This document shows, piece by piece, positions 28,053 through 36,818 of a stretch of 64,000 bases of DNA (positions are counted from its first letter, which is position 1; every line of letters starts with the position of its first letter). The notes under the pieces were generated by a model. That model was not told the DNA's origin, ran no database searches, and saw nothing but the letters and a program-made list of their open reading frames with translations. A program made the position numbers and the translations under genes. The DNA is from Runella aurantiaca (GTDB lineage: Bacteria; Bacteroidota; Bacteroidia; Cytophagales; Spirosomataceae). The DNA lies in contig NZ_QPIW01000032.1 of NCBI RefSeq assembly GCF_003339505.1, forward strand, positions 16,726 through 80,725. Reading direction: 5' to 3'.

Positions 28053-28433
28053 TTAACACTGATGAGCGGGCGGGCCTCGATGGGAGAAATTGCCAAAGAA
28101 TGGCTTACGATAGGCCGTTAATAAGTAGAAGGACTGATATTGAGGAAAAACAATCTGACTGATTTTGACGCTTGCCAAAGCCACCGTTAAGGTCAATCCC
28201 ACAAACACCGCATTGGTGACGGTATCCAGCAAAAAAATCTCGTTACTGGAGTGGTCGTTGGGCTGAAAAGGAGAATTAGGATTGGACGGTTTGTAAGGGT
28301 GGGCGTGGGTTATTATTTTTCCGCTCGACAGTTTGTGCGCGTGCCTGAATACAATGCCATTCAGGAGCATCAGGGCAAAAAGCACCAAGATGCCATTGGC
28401 GATTGTTTTTCGTATGCGCTGACTGAAGAGCAT
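28053..28433 (-). CDS. Small His-rich membrane protein, first gene of a putative metal-uptake unit
   Basis: 126 residues, not recognised as a named family. It has a hydrophobic helix at about residues 11-28, then a His-rich segment (HAHKLSSGKIITHAHPY, residues 30-46), a further His at about 60, a second hydrophobic helix at about 71-92 and a C-terminal HRGPPAHQC. The His clusters and terminal Cys resemble metal-binding peptides. It precedes the TonB receptor and thioredoxin on the same strand. Its function as a metal scavenger or sensor is inference; it could equally be an uncharacterised envelope protein. Confidence 0.6.
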   Translation of the reverse strand: MLFSQRIRKTIANGILVLFALMLLNGIVFRHAHKLSSGKIITHAHPYKPSNPNSPFQPNDHSSNEIFLLDTVTNAVFVGLTLTVALASVKISQIVFPQYQSFYLLTAYRKPFFGNFSHRGPPAHQC

Positions 28434-28551
28434 GGAGATGGTGTTGTTTCGTAAATTTAACTACGTTATTTGATAAAAAGTTTAAATCCACAAAATAATT
28501 GCCAAAAACCGCGAAATTTACACGCGTCTCACCCTTACAACATTAATTTCT

Positions 28552-28965
28552 ATGGAACTTTTTGGATTTTCTGTATTACTACTTTCTAAACTCTTTTTTG
28601 CAGCGTTTAACGGAATCCTATTTACCCAGTCGGGCTTGGACAAAGTCTTTCATTATCAAGGGAATCTGGATTATTTTAAAGGCCATTTCAAAAAATCTCC
28701 CCTTGCTTCTACCGTTGGTTTACTGATGCCCGTCATTACCCTGCTCGAAACATCGGCGGGTGTCACCTCTTTGGTTGGCTTACTTTTACTGCTACTTGGA
28801 CACGACGCGGGCAACAGTGTTGCGGCTACGGGCATGGGCTTGGGAGGGTTATCGTTGGTGTGTCTGTTTTTTGGCCAACGAGTTGCGCAGGATTATGCAG
28901 GAGCAGCGACATTAGTGCCTTACTTTCTGATGACAATGGCGGGGTTTGTCTTGTACGCCTTTTAA
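28552..28965 (+). CDS. DoxX-like membrane protein
   Basis: 137 residues with four predicted membrane helices. The pattern near the N-terminus (AAFNGILFTQSGLDKVFHY) and the LMPVITLLETSAGV segment fit the DoxX/DoxD-like superfamily, small membrane proteins linked to redox or terminal-oxidase functions. The gene is divergent from the His-rich protein gene (118 bases between starts) and ends at a hairpin shared with the convergent accC. Function uncertain. Confidence 0.7.
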   Translation: MELFGFSVLLLSKLFFAAFNGILFTQSGLDKVFHYQGNLDYFKGHFKKSPLASTVGLLMPVITLLETSAGVTSLVGLLLLLLGHDAGNSVAATGMGLGGLSLVCLFFGQRVAQDYAGAATLVPYFLMTMAGFVLYAF

Positions 28966-28967
28966 GA

Positions 28968-29011
28968 ATACGCCGCTAAAGTGCCCAATTTTTCGGTCTT
29001 TAGCGGCGTAT
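28968..29011. terminator. Bidirectional terminator-like hairpin
   Basis: Perfect 14-bp stem (ATACGCCGCTAAAG and complement) with a 16-base loop, between the DoxX-like gene (+) and accC (-). No strong T-run follows, so efficiency is uncertain. Confidence 0.65.
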
Positions 29012-29033
29012 ACAATGTACCGGACTTTTACGG

Positions 29034-30533
29034 TTAGTTCATTCGGTTGGCTTTCCACTTACTTTTGACGGACCCTGCAGCGCCCGTGCTGCCACCGACT
29101 GGCTTTTTTGCCTGCTCCATCAAATACCCCACCAACGCCGCCGCAATTTGGGCCTCCTCTTCATCGATGCCTTTTTTTAGTACTTCTGGGGTAAAATAAT
29201 GCTTCACAAAATGGGTATCAAATTGACCCGAAGTAAATGCTTCATGTAACATCACAAATCGGCAGAAGCCCAACGTCGTTTGTACGCCCGTGATTTCGTA
29301 CTCATCTATGGCCCTTACCATCTTATCAATAGACTCCTGACGCGTAGCCGCATACGTTATCAATTTTGCAATCATTGGGTCGTAGTAAATCGGAATAGCC
29401 ATGCCTTGCTCAAACCCATCATCTACCCGGACACCATTCCCCTGCGGACGAATGTAGGTATGTAAAGTGCCCACATCTGGCAAAAAATTGTTGGTCGGGT
29501 CTTCGGCATACACGCGTACTTCCATCGCGTGGCCGTTGATTTTCAGGTCTTCTTGTTTGATTTCCAAGGCCTTTCCTTCCGCGATATAAATCATTTGTCG
29601 CACCAAATCTACGCCCGTAATCATCTCCGACACAGGGTGTTCTACCTGCAAACGTGTATTCATTTCCAGAAAATAGAAATTGAGTTTTTCGTCGACAATA
29701 AACTCAACCGTTCCAGCACCATAATACCCGCACGAACGCGCTACGTCAATGGCGCATTTACCCATGGCTTCCCGGATTTCGGGTGTCAGGCAAGACGAAG
29801 GCGCTTCTTCCACCACTTTCTGGTGCCGGCGCTGTACCGAGCATTCTCGCTCAAATAAATGAATGATGTTGCCATGTTGGTCCCCCAACACCTGAATTTC
29901 TACGTGCCGAGGCGATGCGACGTATTTTTCGACAAAAACGGCACCATCGCCAAACGAGGAAATTGCCTCACTGACGGCACGCTCCATTTGTTCATCAAAC
30001 TCTTCTTCATTTTCAACAATCCGCATCCCTTTACCCCCACCCCCAGCACTGGCCTTAATCAAAACCGGATAACCAATTTGATTCGCAATTAATTTTGCCT
30101 CAGCACGGTCTTCGACCGCATCGGGTGTGCCGGGCACCATTGGAATATTATACTTTGCCACGGTTCGTTTGGCCGATAATTTATCGCCCATAATCTCAAT
30201 ACTCTGCGCCGACGGGCCAATAAAAATCAGCCCTGCGTCTTTTACCATCTGCGAAAAGCGGGCATTTTCTGACAAAAAACCGTATCCCGGATGAATTGCG
30301 TCGACTCCTAACTGCTTACACACTTCAATGATTTTATCACCTCTCAAATAAGATTCTGAGGAGGCTGCCGGACCAATACACACCGACTCATCGGCGTATC
30401 TAACATGCAAGGCCGTACGGTCAGGCTCGCTATATACGGCTACTGTTTTGATGCCCATTTCACGGGCGGTGCGCATCACACGCAACGCAATTTCACCACG
30501 GTTGGCAACGAGGATTTTTTTTATAGAAGGCAT
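29034..30533 (-). CDS. accC: Biotin carboxylase (acyl-CoA carboxylase subunit)
   Basis: 499 residues with ATP-grasp biotin carboxylase motifs: ILVANRGEIALRV at the start, the glycine-rich ASAGGGGKGMR loop, and the MNTRLQVEHPV catalytic segment. It carboxylates biotin on a BCCP partner using ATP and bicarbonate. It is about 50 residues longer than E. coli AccC, with a basic Gly/Ser-rich tail (GGSTGAAGSVKSKWKANR). No biotin carboxyl carrier or carboxyltransferase gene is adjacent, so whether it serves acetyl-CoA or propionyl-CoA carboxylase cannot be decided from the window. Confidence 0.9.
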   Translation of the reverse strand: MPSIKKILVANRGEIALRVMRTAREMGIKTVAVYSEPDRTALHVRYADESVCIGPAASSESYLRGDKIIEVCKQLGVDAIHPGYGFLSENARFSQMVKDAGLIFIGPSAQSIEIMGDKLSAKRTVAKYNIPMVPGTPDAVEDRAEAKLIANQIGYPVLIKASAGGGGKGMRIVENEEEFDEQMERAVSEAISSFGDGAVFVEKYVASPRHVEIQVLGDQHGNIIHLFERECSVQRRHQKVVEEAPSSCLTPEIREAMGKCAIDVARSCGYYGAGTVEFIVDEKLNFYFLEMNTRLQVEHPVSEMITGVDLVRQMIYIAEGKALEIKQEDLKINGHAMEVRVYAEDPTNNFLPDVGTLHTYIRPQGNGVRVDDGFEQGMAIPIYYDPMIAKLITYAATRQESIDKMVRAIDEYEITGVQTTLGFCRFVMLHEAFTSGQFDTHFVKHYFTPEVLKKGIDEEEAQIAAALVGYLMEQAKKPVGGSTGAAGSVKSKWKANRMN

Positions 30534-30689
30534 TGGAAATCATTAGATTATATAAATTCAAATCGGCTGTTGGCCAGAAACACACAACCTACTTAAATCA
30601 ATGAATAACTTTTGTGCTTTTAAAAGCACCGAAAGTTACAATTTATCGTTAAATGAGTTAAATTTATATTGGTAAATCACTATAGGCTA

Positions 30690-31175
30690 ATGATAAAAAG
30701 CATTGGATTGTTGGGCGCTTGGTTATTTTTTGGGCATCAACTCGTTCAGGCCCAGAAGGTATCGGTTGTGAAATGGAAAGAAATCCAAGACATTTTGTCA
30801 CAGTCGTCTGATACAACATACATTGTCAACTTCTGGGCAACGTGGTGCAAACCCTGCGTGGCAGAATTGCCGCACTTTGAAGAGGTTCAAAAAAATTACA
30901 AAGACCGGAATGTCAAAGTAATCATGGTTAGCATGGATTTTGCAAAGGATTTAACGGCGCGGGTAATTCCGTTTGTAAGTCAACATCAACTCACTGGAAA
31001 AGTTTGGTTGTTGAATGAACCAGATGCCAACAATTGGATTGATAAAATCAGCACCGAATGGTCGGGGGCGATTCCAGCAACGTTGATTGTCAACAATCAA
31101 AAAAAGAAAAAAGTCTTTTTTGAACAAAAATTAGACTATGACCGTTTGGTGAAGGAACTATCTGATTTTCTGTGA
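30690..31175 (+). CDS. TlpA-like thioredoxin
   Basis: 161 residues from the ATG at 30690; a TTG 21 bases upstream is also in frame but less likely. Signal peptide (about residues 1-22, ending LVQAQ), then a thioredoxin domain with WCKPC in NFWATWCKPCVAELPHF and the cis-Pro segment GAIPATLIV. It is a periplasmic thiol-disulfide oxidoreductase. It is followed 44 bases later by a second thioredoxin-fold protein, so the pair probably form an operon. Confidence 0.9.
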   Translation: MIKSIGLLGAWLFFGHQLVQAQKVSVVKWKEIQDILSQSSDTTYIVNFWATWCKPCVAELPHFEEVQKNYKDRNVKVIMVSMDFAKDLTARVIPFVSQHQLTGKVWLLNEPDANNWIDKISTEWSGAIPATLIVNNQKKKKVFFEQKLDYDRLVKELSDFL

Positions 31176-31219
31176 CTTTTTAATCGAATAGGGTCAAAAC
31201 AGCAGTTAACATAACTAAC

Positions 31220-31861
31220 ATGAAAAAGAAATTTTGGCTACCATTTATCATAACCCTGACCCTAGGCACTTTGGTCAGCGCGGCACTCCGACAAGAGAGC
31301 ACTCAAACCCCGCCTGCGGGCTATCCGATAGGTGGAACCGTGGCCGACTTCAAGCTCAAAAACGTAGACGGCAACGTTATTTCTTTATCAAATTACAAAG
31401 ATAAAAAAGGCGTAATTGTAGTCTTTACGAGCAATCACTGTCCATTTTCGAAGGCCTATGAAGAGCGCATCGTCGGACTGGATAAAAAATACGCCGCACA
31501 AGGCTTTCCGGTATTGGCCATCAACTCTAACGATGCTGGCGATTACGAAGAAAATTCCTTTGAAAACATGAAAAAACGCGCTCAAGAAAAAGGATACTCG
31601 TTCCCTTATTTACAGGATGAAACCCAAGGGGTCGCGAAAGCATTTGGCGCTACGCGTACTCCTCATGTATTTATACTACGAAACGACGGCGGCAAATTTA
31701 CGGTACAGTACATCGGAACCATCGACGACAATTATCAAGACCCCGCTGGAGTAACCAAAAGATACGTGGAAGATGCCGTCTCCAATATTCTGATGGGCAA
31801 GCCAGTAGTTGTAACACAAACGAAGGCCGTTGGCTGCGCCATTGGTTGGAAAGACGCCTAA
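31220..31861 (+). CDS. Exported redoxin-family (AhpC/TSA-like) protein
   Basis: 213 residues with an N-terminal membrane/signal segment (to about residue 22). The thioredoxin-like fold carries SNHCPFSKAYEERI, where a single Cys stands at the first active-site position and the usual second Cys is replaced by Ser (CPFS). This is the peroxiredoxin-like PRX_like2 pattern, so a peroxidase or thiol-binding role is more likely than a classic CxxC reductase. It lies directly after the TlpA-like gene, which could act as its reductant. Confidence 0.82.
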   Translation: MKKKFWLPFIITLTLGTLVSAALRQESTQTPPAGYPIGGTVADFKLKNVDGNVISLSNYKDKKGVIVVFTSNHCPFSKAYEERIVGLDKKYAAQGFPVLAINSNDAGDYEENSFENMKKRAQEKGYSFPYLQDETQGVAKAFGATRTPHVFILRNDGGKFTVQYIGTIDDNYQDPAGVTKRYVEDAVSNILMGKPVVVTQTKAVGCAIGWKDA

Positions 31862-31880
31862 AATTTCTGATACAATCTAT

Positions 31881-31916
31881 AAAGAAAAGGGCCAACGTTT
31901 GTTGGTCCTTTTCTTT
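31881..31916. terminator. Bidirectional terminator
   Basis: 16-bp stem (AAAGAAAAGGGCCAAC with GTTGGTCCTTTTCTTT, one G-T pair) and a 4-base loop, with a T-rich 3' arm on both strands. It separates the redoxin gene (+) from the glycosyltransferase (-), whose stop codon it touches. Confidence 0.88.
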
Positions 31917-32659
31917 TAGGCTTCCAATAAACTCCACTTCCAAAGGCCCAACTTGGCCAAGCAATAACGGCCAGAGACTCTCAAAACCCCCAACCCATAC
32001 TTCATGCTTCGTTGAAAGTTAATGGAAGAAGCTTCATCAAAATACTTGGTCGGACACGTCACTTCCGCGATTTCGTAACCTTTCCAGAAAACTTGGGCAA
32101 TCATTTCGTTGTCAAAGACAAAATCATCATCGCACTTATTGAAAGGAACCTTTCGCAGTACTTCGCCAGAAAAGGCGCGATACCCCGTATGGTATTCCGA
32201 CAATTTTTGATTCATTAGAATATTTTGCGCAAGCGTCAAAAACCGATTGGCGATGTATTTGTACATTGGCATTCCCCCTTTAAGCGCTCCTTTTCCCAAA
32301 ATTCTTGACCCAAATACCACTTGGTAAAGATCATTTCCAATGATTGAAATCATGGCCGTAAGTAGCAAGGGAGTATACTGATAATCAGGATGAAGCATGA
32401 TGACGATATCGCCCCCAAGTTCAAGTGCTTTAGAGTAGCAGGTTTTTTGGTTGCCACCATAACCTTTATTTTTATCGTGGCGAATCACGTGTTTAATCCC
32501 AAGCCGTTCTGCCACTTCGGTGGTGTTGTCGGGACTGGCATCATCTACCAAAATCACCTCATCGACCAAATCAAAAGGTATTTCAAGATACGTTTTTTCG
32601 AGCGTAAGCGCTGCCTTATACGCAGGCATTACAACAATCACTTTTTTGTTTTTATACAT
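31916..32659 (-). CDS. Family 2 glycosyltransferase
   Basis: 247 residues with a GT-A fold pattern: IVVMPAYKAALTLEKTY at the N-terminus, DDASPDNT and the DxD-like region LHPDYQY. No C-terminal membrane helices are present, so it resembles the soluble dolichyl- or polyprenyl-phosphate mannose synthase type (DPM1-like). It would transfer a sugar from a nucleotide donor to a lipid or other acceptor; the acceptor is unknown. A good promoter lies upstream within the end of the molybdopterin gene. Confidence 0.88.
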   Translation of the reverse strand: MYKNKKVIVVMPAYKAALTLEKTYLEIPFDLVDEVILVDDASPDNTTEVAERLGIKHVIRHDKNKGYGGNQKTCYSKALELGGDIVIMLHPDYQYTPLLLTAMISIIGNDLYQVVFGSRILGKGALKGGMPMYKYIANRFLTLAQNILMNQKLSEYHTGYRAFSGEVLRKVPFNKCDDDFVFDNEMIAQVFWKGYEIAEVTCPTKYFDEASSINFQRSMKYGLGVLRVSGRYCLAKLGLWKWSLLEA

Positions 32660-32703
32660 AAAATCAGATTCCGCAATTCAACGTTTTATGAACTGCGAAG
32701 CGG

Positions 32704-32734
32704 CAAAATTAGTCTTATCAAACAGAATTTCCAA
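32704..32734 (-). promoter_or_regulatory. Bacteroidota-type promoter of the glycosyltransferase
   Basis: On the minus strand, TTGG at 32734-32731 and TAATTTTG at 32711-32704, with 20 bases between TTG and TAAT. It overlaps the 3' end of the molybdopterin oxidoreductase gene and gives a leader of about 40 bases. Confidence 0.5.
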
Positions 32735-34823
32735 TCGCTTCCAAAACTTCCACCCGAACAGGCACTCCCACAAAAACCGCGTTGCCAGTCAATTCATCAA
32801 TGACCAAGTCATCCGTCAAGTCATTGACACTCACTCCTGCGTGCGTTTGCGCTACCGAAAGTTGGACACCCTCTCGCCCATGACCGTATCCATGAGGCAG
32901 ACTCACGGTCCCTTTCATTACCTTTTCCGTAATTTCGACGGGAACCGTCACCTCCCCTACCCGTGAACTGATTTTTACATTATCCATCTCAGAAATAGCA
33001 CGTTGCCTAGCATCGTCGGGGTGCATCATTAATGTACACCGATTGCGGCCTTTTACGAGTCGCTGCGAGTTGTGCAGCCATGAGTTGTTATCACGTAAAT
33101 GCCGACGATTGGTCAATAACAAGTCAAAGTGCGTATTTATCTTACTTTCCTGCCACACCTTTCTGATACGGCTCATATCTTTTACCAGTAGTTCGGGGGC
33201 AAGATGAATTTTTTTATCCTGCGTTAACAACCGATTTGGTAAATCAGGCCGTAACGGCCCCAAATCCAACCCATGAGGATGTTGACGGAGCTGTTCTAAG
33301 CTTAAATTGTACCCACCAAAACGCAGGCCCAAATCAACTTTTACGTGCGGGTCTTGAGGAACGGCCCCAATCTCTCCCGAAAGCCGCGCCGATAGTTCTT
33401 GAAAAATTTCCCAATCGTATTTTCCATTTTCTATTTTGGGAAACAACGGCTCCGAAAAACGCGTGACGTTTCGAACGGCCAAGGCGTTGAATGTCAAATC
33501 GTAATGCGCCACCTCCAAGCCCGTAGCGGGTGGTAAAATATAATCTGCATGGCGGGTGGTTTCATTAATGTAAATATCAATCGCGACCATGAATTCCAGT
33601 CTTTCCAGCGCTTTATCCAATTGCCGACCATTGGGTGTCGACAGGATTGGATTACCACAACTGGTGATCAGTGCTTTTATCTGCCCCTGCCCTTCGGTTA
33701 GTATTTCTTCTGCAAGCACAGATACAGGAAGCTCGCCCATGAATTCGGGTAAACCCCGAACTCGGCTACGATGACGATTGTACTTATTATACATTCCTTT
33801 AGTGTTGGCCAATATATCAACGGCAGGGTGGGTAAACATGGCCGTACCAGCCCGGTCAATATTGCCCGTTACTACATTCAGGGCATTTAAAAGCCATTGA
33901 CATGCCCCACCAAATGCTTGCATTGAAAGCCCGACGCGTCCATACACGACAGCTGAAGGAGCATTTGCAAACGCCCGGGTTAAGTTTCTAATGGAATCAG
34001 CCGCGATGCCCGTTTGCACTTCTACTTTTTCTGGTAAAAACTCGGCTACCAGTGCCCTTAACTCATCCAATCCCGTGACAAAAGCGGGCGTTTTGTCTAA
34101 GTCTTCGTCAAACACAACCTGCAACATCGCCAAAAGTAAAAACACATCTGTACCTGGCCGGATAAAATGATGTGCATCGGCTTTGGCAGCAGTTTCGGTA
34201 AAACGCGGGTCAATCACCACCACTTTTCCTCCCCGCTGTTGGATGGCTTTCAGTCGGTTAGCCACATCTGGAACCGTCATCAGGCTACCATTAGAAGCAA
34301 TGGGATTACCGCCCATAATAAGCCAAAAATCAGTATGGTCAATGTCGGGAATGGGTAACAGAAAAGGATGCCCGAACATTTGCCAAGCCGCAAAATGATG
34401 AGGCAACTGGTCAACAGAAGTAGCAGAATATATATTTTGGGTCTTCAATGCCCGCATCAACCCCGTTCCAGAGAGGAAAGTACCCGAATTATGGACCGAC
34501 GGATTGCCTGCATACATAGCAACGGCGTTGTGGCCATCGCGCTCCTGAATTGCTTTTAGCTTCGTTGTTATATCATCAAATGCTTCCGACCAACTTATTG
34601 TTTCCCACCCTGTTTCGGTACGCTTCAATGGCAACTTAAGTCGGTTAGTATCTTCGTATATATCCTTTAATGCCAATGCTTTAGGGCAAATATGACCTCG
34701 GCTAAAGGGGTCGTTTTTATCCCCGTTGATGGCCACAACTTCAGTGCCTGAATGAGAAATCTCTAATCCACAAATAGCTTCGCATAAATTGCACGCGCGG
34801 TAATGAACACTGGGATTTGTCAT
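32718..34823 (-). CDS. Molybdopterin-dependent oxidoreductase, FdhF/BisC-like
   Basis: 701 residues from the ATG at 34823; the frame stays open 87 bases further upstream but the added peptide is unlike the family. A [4Fe-4S] motif is complete: C11-x2-C14-x3-C18-x27-C46. Bis-MGD-binding segments include MGGNPIASNGS, VVVIDPRFTETAAKAD and a C-terminal MHPDDA domain. The residue that would coordinate Mo in formate dehydrogenase (Cys or Sec) is not present at SATSVDQLPHH, so this is not a typical formate dehydrogenase. No partner subunit gene or Tat signal is seen, suggesting a soluble cytosolic enzyme. Substrate unknown. Confidence 0.87.
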   Translation of the reverse strand: MTNPSVHYRACNLCEAICGLEISHSGTEVVAINGDKNDPFSRGHICPKALALKDIYEDTNRLKLPLKRTETGWETISWSEAFDDITTKLKAIQERDGHNAVAMYAGNPSVHNSGTFLSGTGLMRALKTQNIYSATSVDQLPHHFAAWQMFGHPFLLPIPDIDHTDFWLIMGGNPIASNGSLMTVPDVANRLKAIQQRGGKVVVIDPRFTETAAKADAHHFIRPGTDVFLLLAMLQVVFDEDLDKTPAFVTGLDELRALVAEFLPEKVEVQTGIAADSIRNLTRAFANAPSAVVYGRVGLSMQAFGGACQWLLNALNVVTGNIDRAGTAMFTHPAVDILANTKGMYNKYNRHRSRVRGLPEFMGELPVSVLAEEILTEGQGQIKALITSCGNPILSTPNGRQLDKALERLEFMVAIDIYINETTRHADYILPPATGLEVAHYDLTFNALAVRNVTRFSEPLFPKIENGKYDWEIFQELSARLSGEIGAVPQDPHVKVDLGLRFGGYNLSLEQLRQHPHGLDLGPLRPDLPNRLLTQDKKIHLAPELLVKDMSRIRKVWQESKINTHFDLLLTNRRHLRDNNSWLHNSQRLVKGRNRCTLMMHPDDARQRAISEMDNVKISSRVGEVTVPVEITEKVMKGTVSLPHGYGHGREGVQLSVAQTHAGVSVNDLTDDLVIDELTGNAVFVGVPVRVEVLEAIGNSV

Positions 34824-34974
34824 GTTTTTAGCTTGTTTGATGCAATTTATCAATTTTCTGAATGCTGATTGTGAGTTTTTTAGGTGAAAAACAATAAAGC
34901 GACAACACACTGTAAATGAACACTTTACTTTTTCATTCTCCTCTGAGTTTCTAACTTCTTTTTTTAGATACTTT

Positions 34975-35002
34975 TTTGATTTTCAAAAAGTTACTATCTT
35001 TG
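34975..35002 (+). promoter_or_regulatory. Promoter of the L31 gene
   Basis: TTTG at 34975-34978 and TATCTTTG at 34995-35002, spacer 16 bases (slightly short). The -7 box is an exact consensus and is followed by CG, as at the rplC promoter. The start site would lie about 45 bases before the L31 ATG. Confidence 0.6.
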
Positions 35003-35052
35003 CGTCCCGTTTTAGAAAAAGCACAGTAACATCATAAATAGTTGATACAGAA

Positions 35053-35295
35053 ATGAAAAAGGGCATTCATCCAGATTACAGAGAGGTAGTTTTTTGGGAT
35101 TTGTCGAGCGATCACAAATTCATCACGCGTTCTTGCGCACCTACCAAAGAAACCATTGATTTCGAAGGCAAAAACTATCCTGTTTACAAAGTTGAAGTTA
35201 GTTCAGAATCTCACCCATTCTATACTGGCAAAAACACTTTGATTGACACCACAGGTCGTGTTGATAAATTCTTCAAGAAATACGGAAAGAAGTAA
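35053..35295 (+). CDS. rpmE2: 50S ribosomal protein L31, type B (zinc-free)
   Basis: 80 residues. The sequence starts [16 protein letters not shown], the type B hallmark, and lacks the four zinc-binding Cys residues of type A L31. It sits on the large subunit and bridges to the small subunit. In bacteria with both types, the B form is used when zinc is scarce; here only this copy can be seen. A monocistronic unit with its own consensus promoter and terminator. Confidence 0.96.
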   Translation: MKKGIHPDYREVVFWDLSSDHKFITRSCAPTKETIDFEGKNYPVYKVEVSSESHPFYTGKNTLIDTTGRVDKFFKKYGKK

Positions 35296-35332
35296 TCATC
35301 CGTTATTTCCTGATTTAATTGGAAATCGAAAC

Positions 35333-35373
35333 AAAAAAGCGGTAAGTTGCCTCTGGCATTTTACCGCTTTTTT
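35333..35373 (+). terminator. Terminator of the L31 gene
   Basis: 13-bp outer stem (AAAAAAGCGGTAA and complement) with an inner TGCC/GGCA stem, followed by a T-run. The A-run on its 5' side makes it work for the convergent LysE gene as well. Confidence 0.9.
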
Positions 35374-35379
35374 TGTTTT

Positions 35380-36006
35380 TCAGTGGATAAGTTTGAAGAA
35401 CTGCAAACCCGCCATTCCTAAAAATACCCAGCCCAGTAATTGATTAAGGTTGATTCTTCCCAACCTCCCAAGCAATTTTTCCCGGTATCGGCTTGTCAAA
35501 TAGGCTACTCCAAACAATAAGCCTACTGCCCCCAAAACTGCTCCCATTATAAAAGCAATCTGTTCTCTCGGTAGGTGAACTTTTAATTGTTCATACCCTT
35601 GAAATTGCACCAGTATAAACAACCAATACGGAAAGAGTTGGGGATTCAAAATCGCTAAAGAGAAGCCTTTTAACACATCCGACCGGCCCGTAGGCGATTC
35701 CGCTTTATTCATTGTTTGGGCACTACTCCGAAGTATGGCAATGCCTATCGCAATAAATATCGGAATAGAAGCCCATTCAAGCAGTCGCCAAACATCGGGA
35801 TGTTTTTCCAACCACATTCCAGCCCATACGGCGGCAGCGGCATAAATCAATTCGGGTACACATCCTCCCAGCGCAACCAATAATCCAGCCTTTAAGCGGC
35901 GTTTCAAGACCGTATGTATCACCGTAAGATTTACGGGGCCTAATTGAAGCGAACCTACAAAACTAATTCCTGCAGTAGTCAGAAAGATAAGAAGAGCTTT
36001 TTCCAT
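35380..36006 (-). CDS. LysE-family translocator
   Basis: 208 residues with six predicted membrane helices. The N-terminus SFVGSLQLGPVNLTVIHTVLKRR fits the LysE/RhtB signature, in which the GPxN motif is conserved. Such proteins export amino acids or related small molecules. It is the last gene of the BASS-SDR-LysE operon (32-base gap after the SDR). Substrate unknown. Confidence 0.83.
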   Translation of the reverse strand: MEKALLIFLTTAGISFVGSLQLGPVNLTVIHTVLKRRLKAGLLVALGGCVPELIYAAAAVWAGMWLEKHPDVWRLLEWASIPIFIAIGIAILRSSAQTMNKAESPTGRSDVLKGFSLAILNPQLFPYWLFILVQFQGYEQLKVHLPREQIAFIMGAVLGAVGLLFGVAYLTSRYREKLLGRLGRINLNQLLGWVFLGMAGLQFFKLIH

Positions 36007-36038
36007 GCATCCTTAACGCACAATGGCCTACGGTGGTT

Positions 36039-36806
36039 TCAACTTTCATAAGGCGACGGGCTCACTGCCGTCCATCCTCCATCCACAACGAGCGATTGCC
36101 CCGTTATATGACCCGCTAGAGGCGAAACCAAAAACAACGCCGCATGGGCAATATCCTGCACTTTGGCAGGCCGTCCGATTGGTGTTATGCGTCCCCACGT
36201 TTTTTCATACTCGGGGTCTTCAGCTGTGCGTTCGGTCATGGTAGCGCCAGGCGCTACGGCGTTAATGGTAATACCGTAAGGGGAAAGTTCAACAACTAAA
36301 CTTTTGGCCAACATTTCGAGCGCCGCTTTTGTCATGCCATAGGCCGCAAGAAATTGGTGCGCTTGATGGCCCGTTACCGACGACATCAGCAAAACACGCC
36401 CTCCTTCTCCCTGTATGCGCATTTGTCGCGCCGCCGCCTGTGTTAAGAAAAAACTACCCCGGAGGTTTAAATCTAACAGCTTTTGCAGCGATTCGGGCGT
36501 GTACTCAAAAAAATCTCCAAAGGTAGTGATACCCGCATTGGCAACAATTATCGTAAGTTTACCAAACACGCGTACGGCTTCACTCACCATGGCCTGCACA
36601 AAATCTACATCTGCGGCATTGCCACTGTAAGCAACGCACTCTCCTCCCGACTTTTGAATAAATTCAGCAGCCTTTTCGGCCAGTTCTTCATCCAAATCAT
36701 TGAGCAAAACCGCCGCTCCCTGCTCCGCCAATTGTCGCGCAATCTCTAGTCCAATGCCTTGCCCCGCGCCAGTTACGATGGCAACTTGATTTTTAAATTG
36801 TAACAT
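36039..36806 (-). CDS. Short-chain dehydrogenase/reductase (SDR)
   Basis: 255 residues of the classical SDR type. Seen: TGAGQGIGLEIA nucleotide-binding motif, NAGIT, the catalytic Ser in LLMSSVTG, and Tyr-x-x-x-Lys in AAYGMTKAAL. The substrate-binding loop and a C-terminal VVDGGWTA motif are typical of 3-oxoacyl-ACP reductase-like or glucose-dehydrogenase-like SDRs. It lies between the BASS transporter (12-base gap) and the LysE gene in an apparent operon, suggesting that it acts on an imported compound. Confidence 0.9.
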   Translation of the reverse strand: MLQFKNQVAIVTGAGQGIGLEIARQLAEQGAAVLLNDLDEELAEKAAEFIQKSGGECVAYSGNAADVDFVQAMVSEAVRVFGKLTIIVANAGITTFGDFFEYTPESLQKLLDLNLRGSFFLTQAAARQMRIQGEGGRVLLMSSVTGHQAHQFLAAYGMTKAALEMLAKSLVVELSPYGITINAVAPGATMTERTAEDPEYEKTWGRITPIGRPAKVQDIAHAALFLVSPLAGHITGQSLVVDGGWTAVSPSPYES

Positions 36807-36818
36807 TAATTGTTGTAC

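Noticed and set aside
28053..28433. CopC- or CzcE-like metal chaperone for the His-rich protein.
   Set aside because: It lacks the domain size and Met/Cys patterns of those families; only the His clusters and two hydrophobic helices can be stated.
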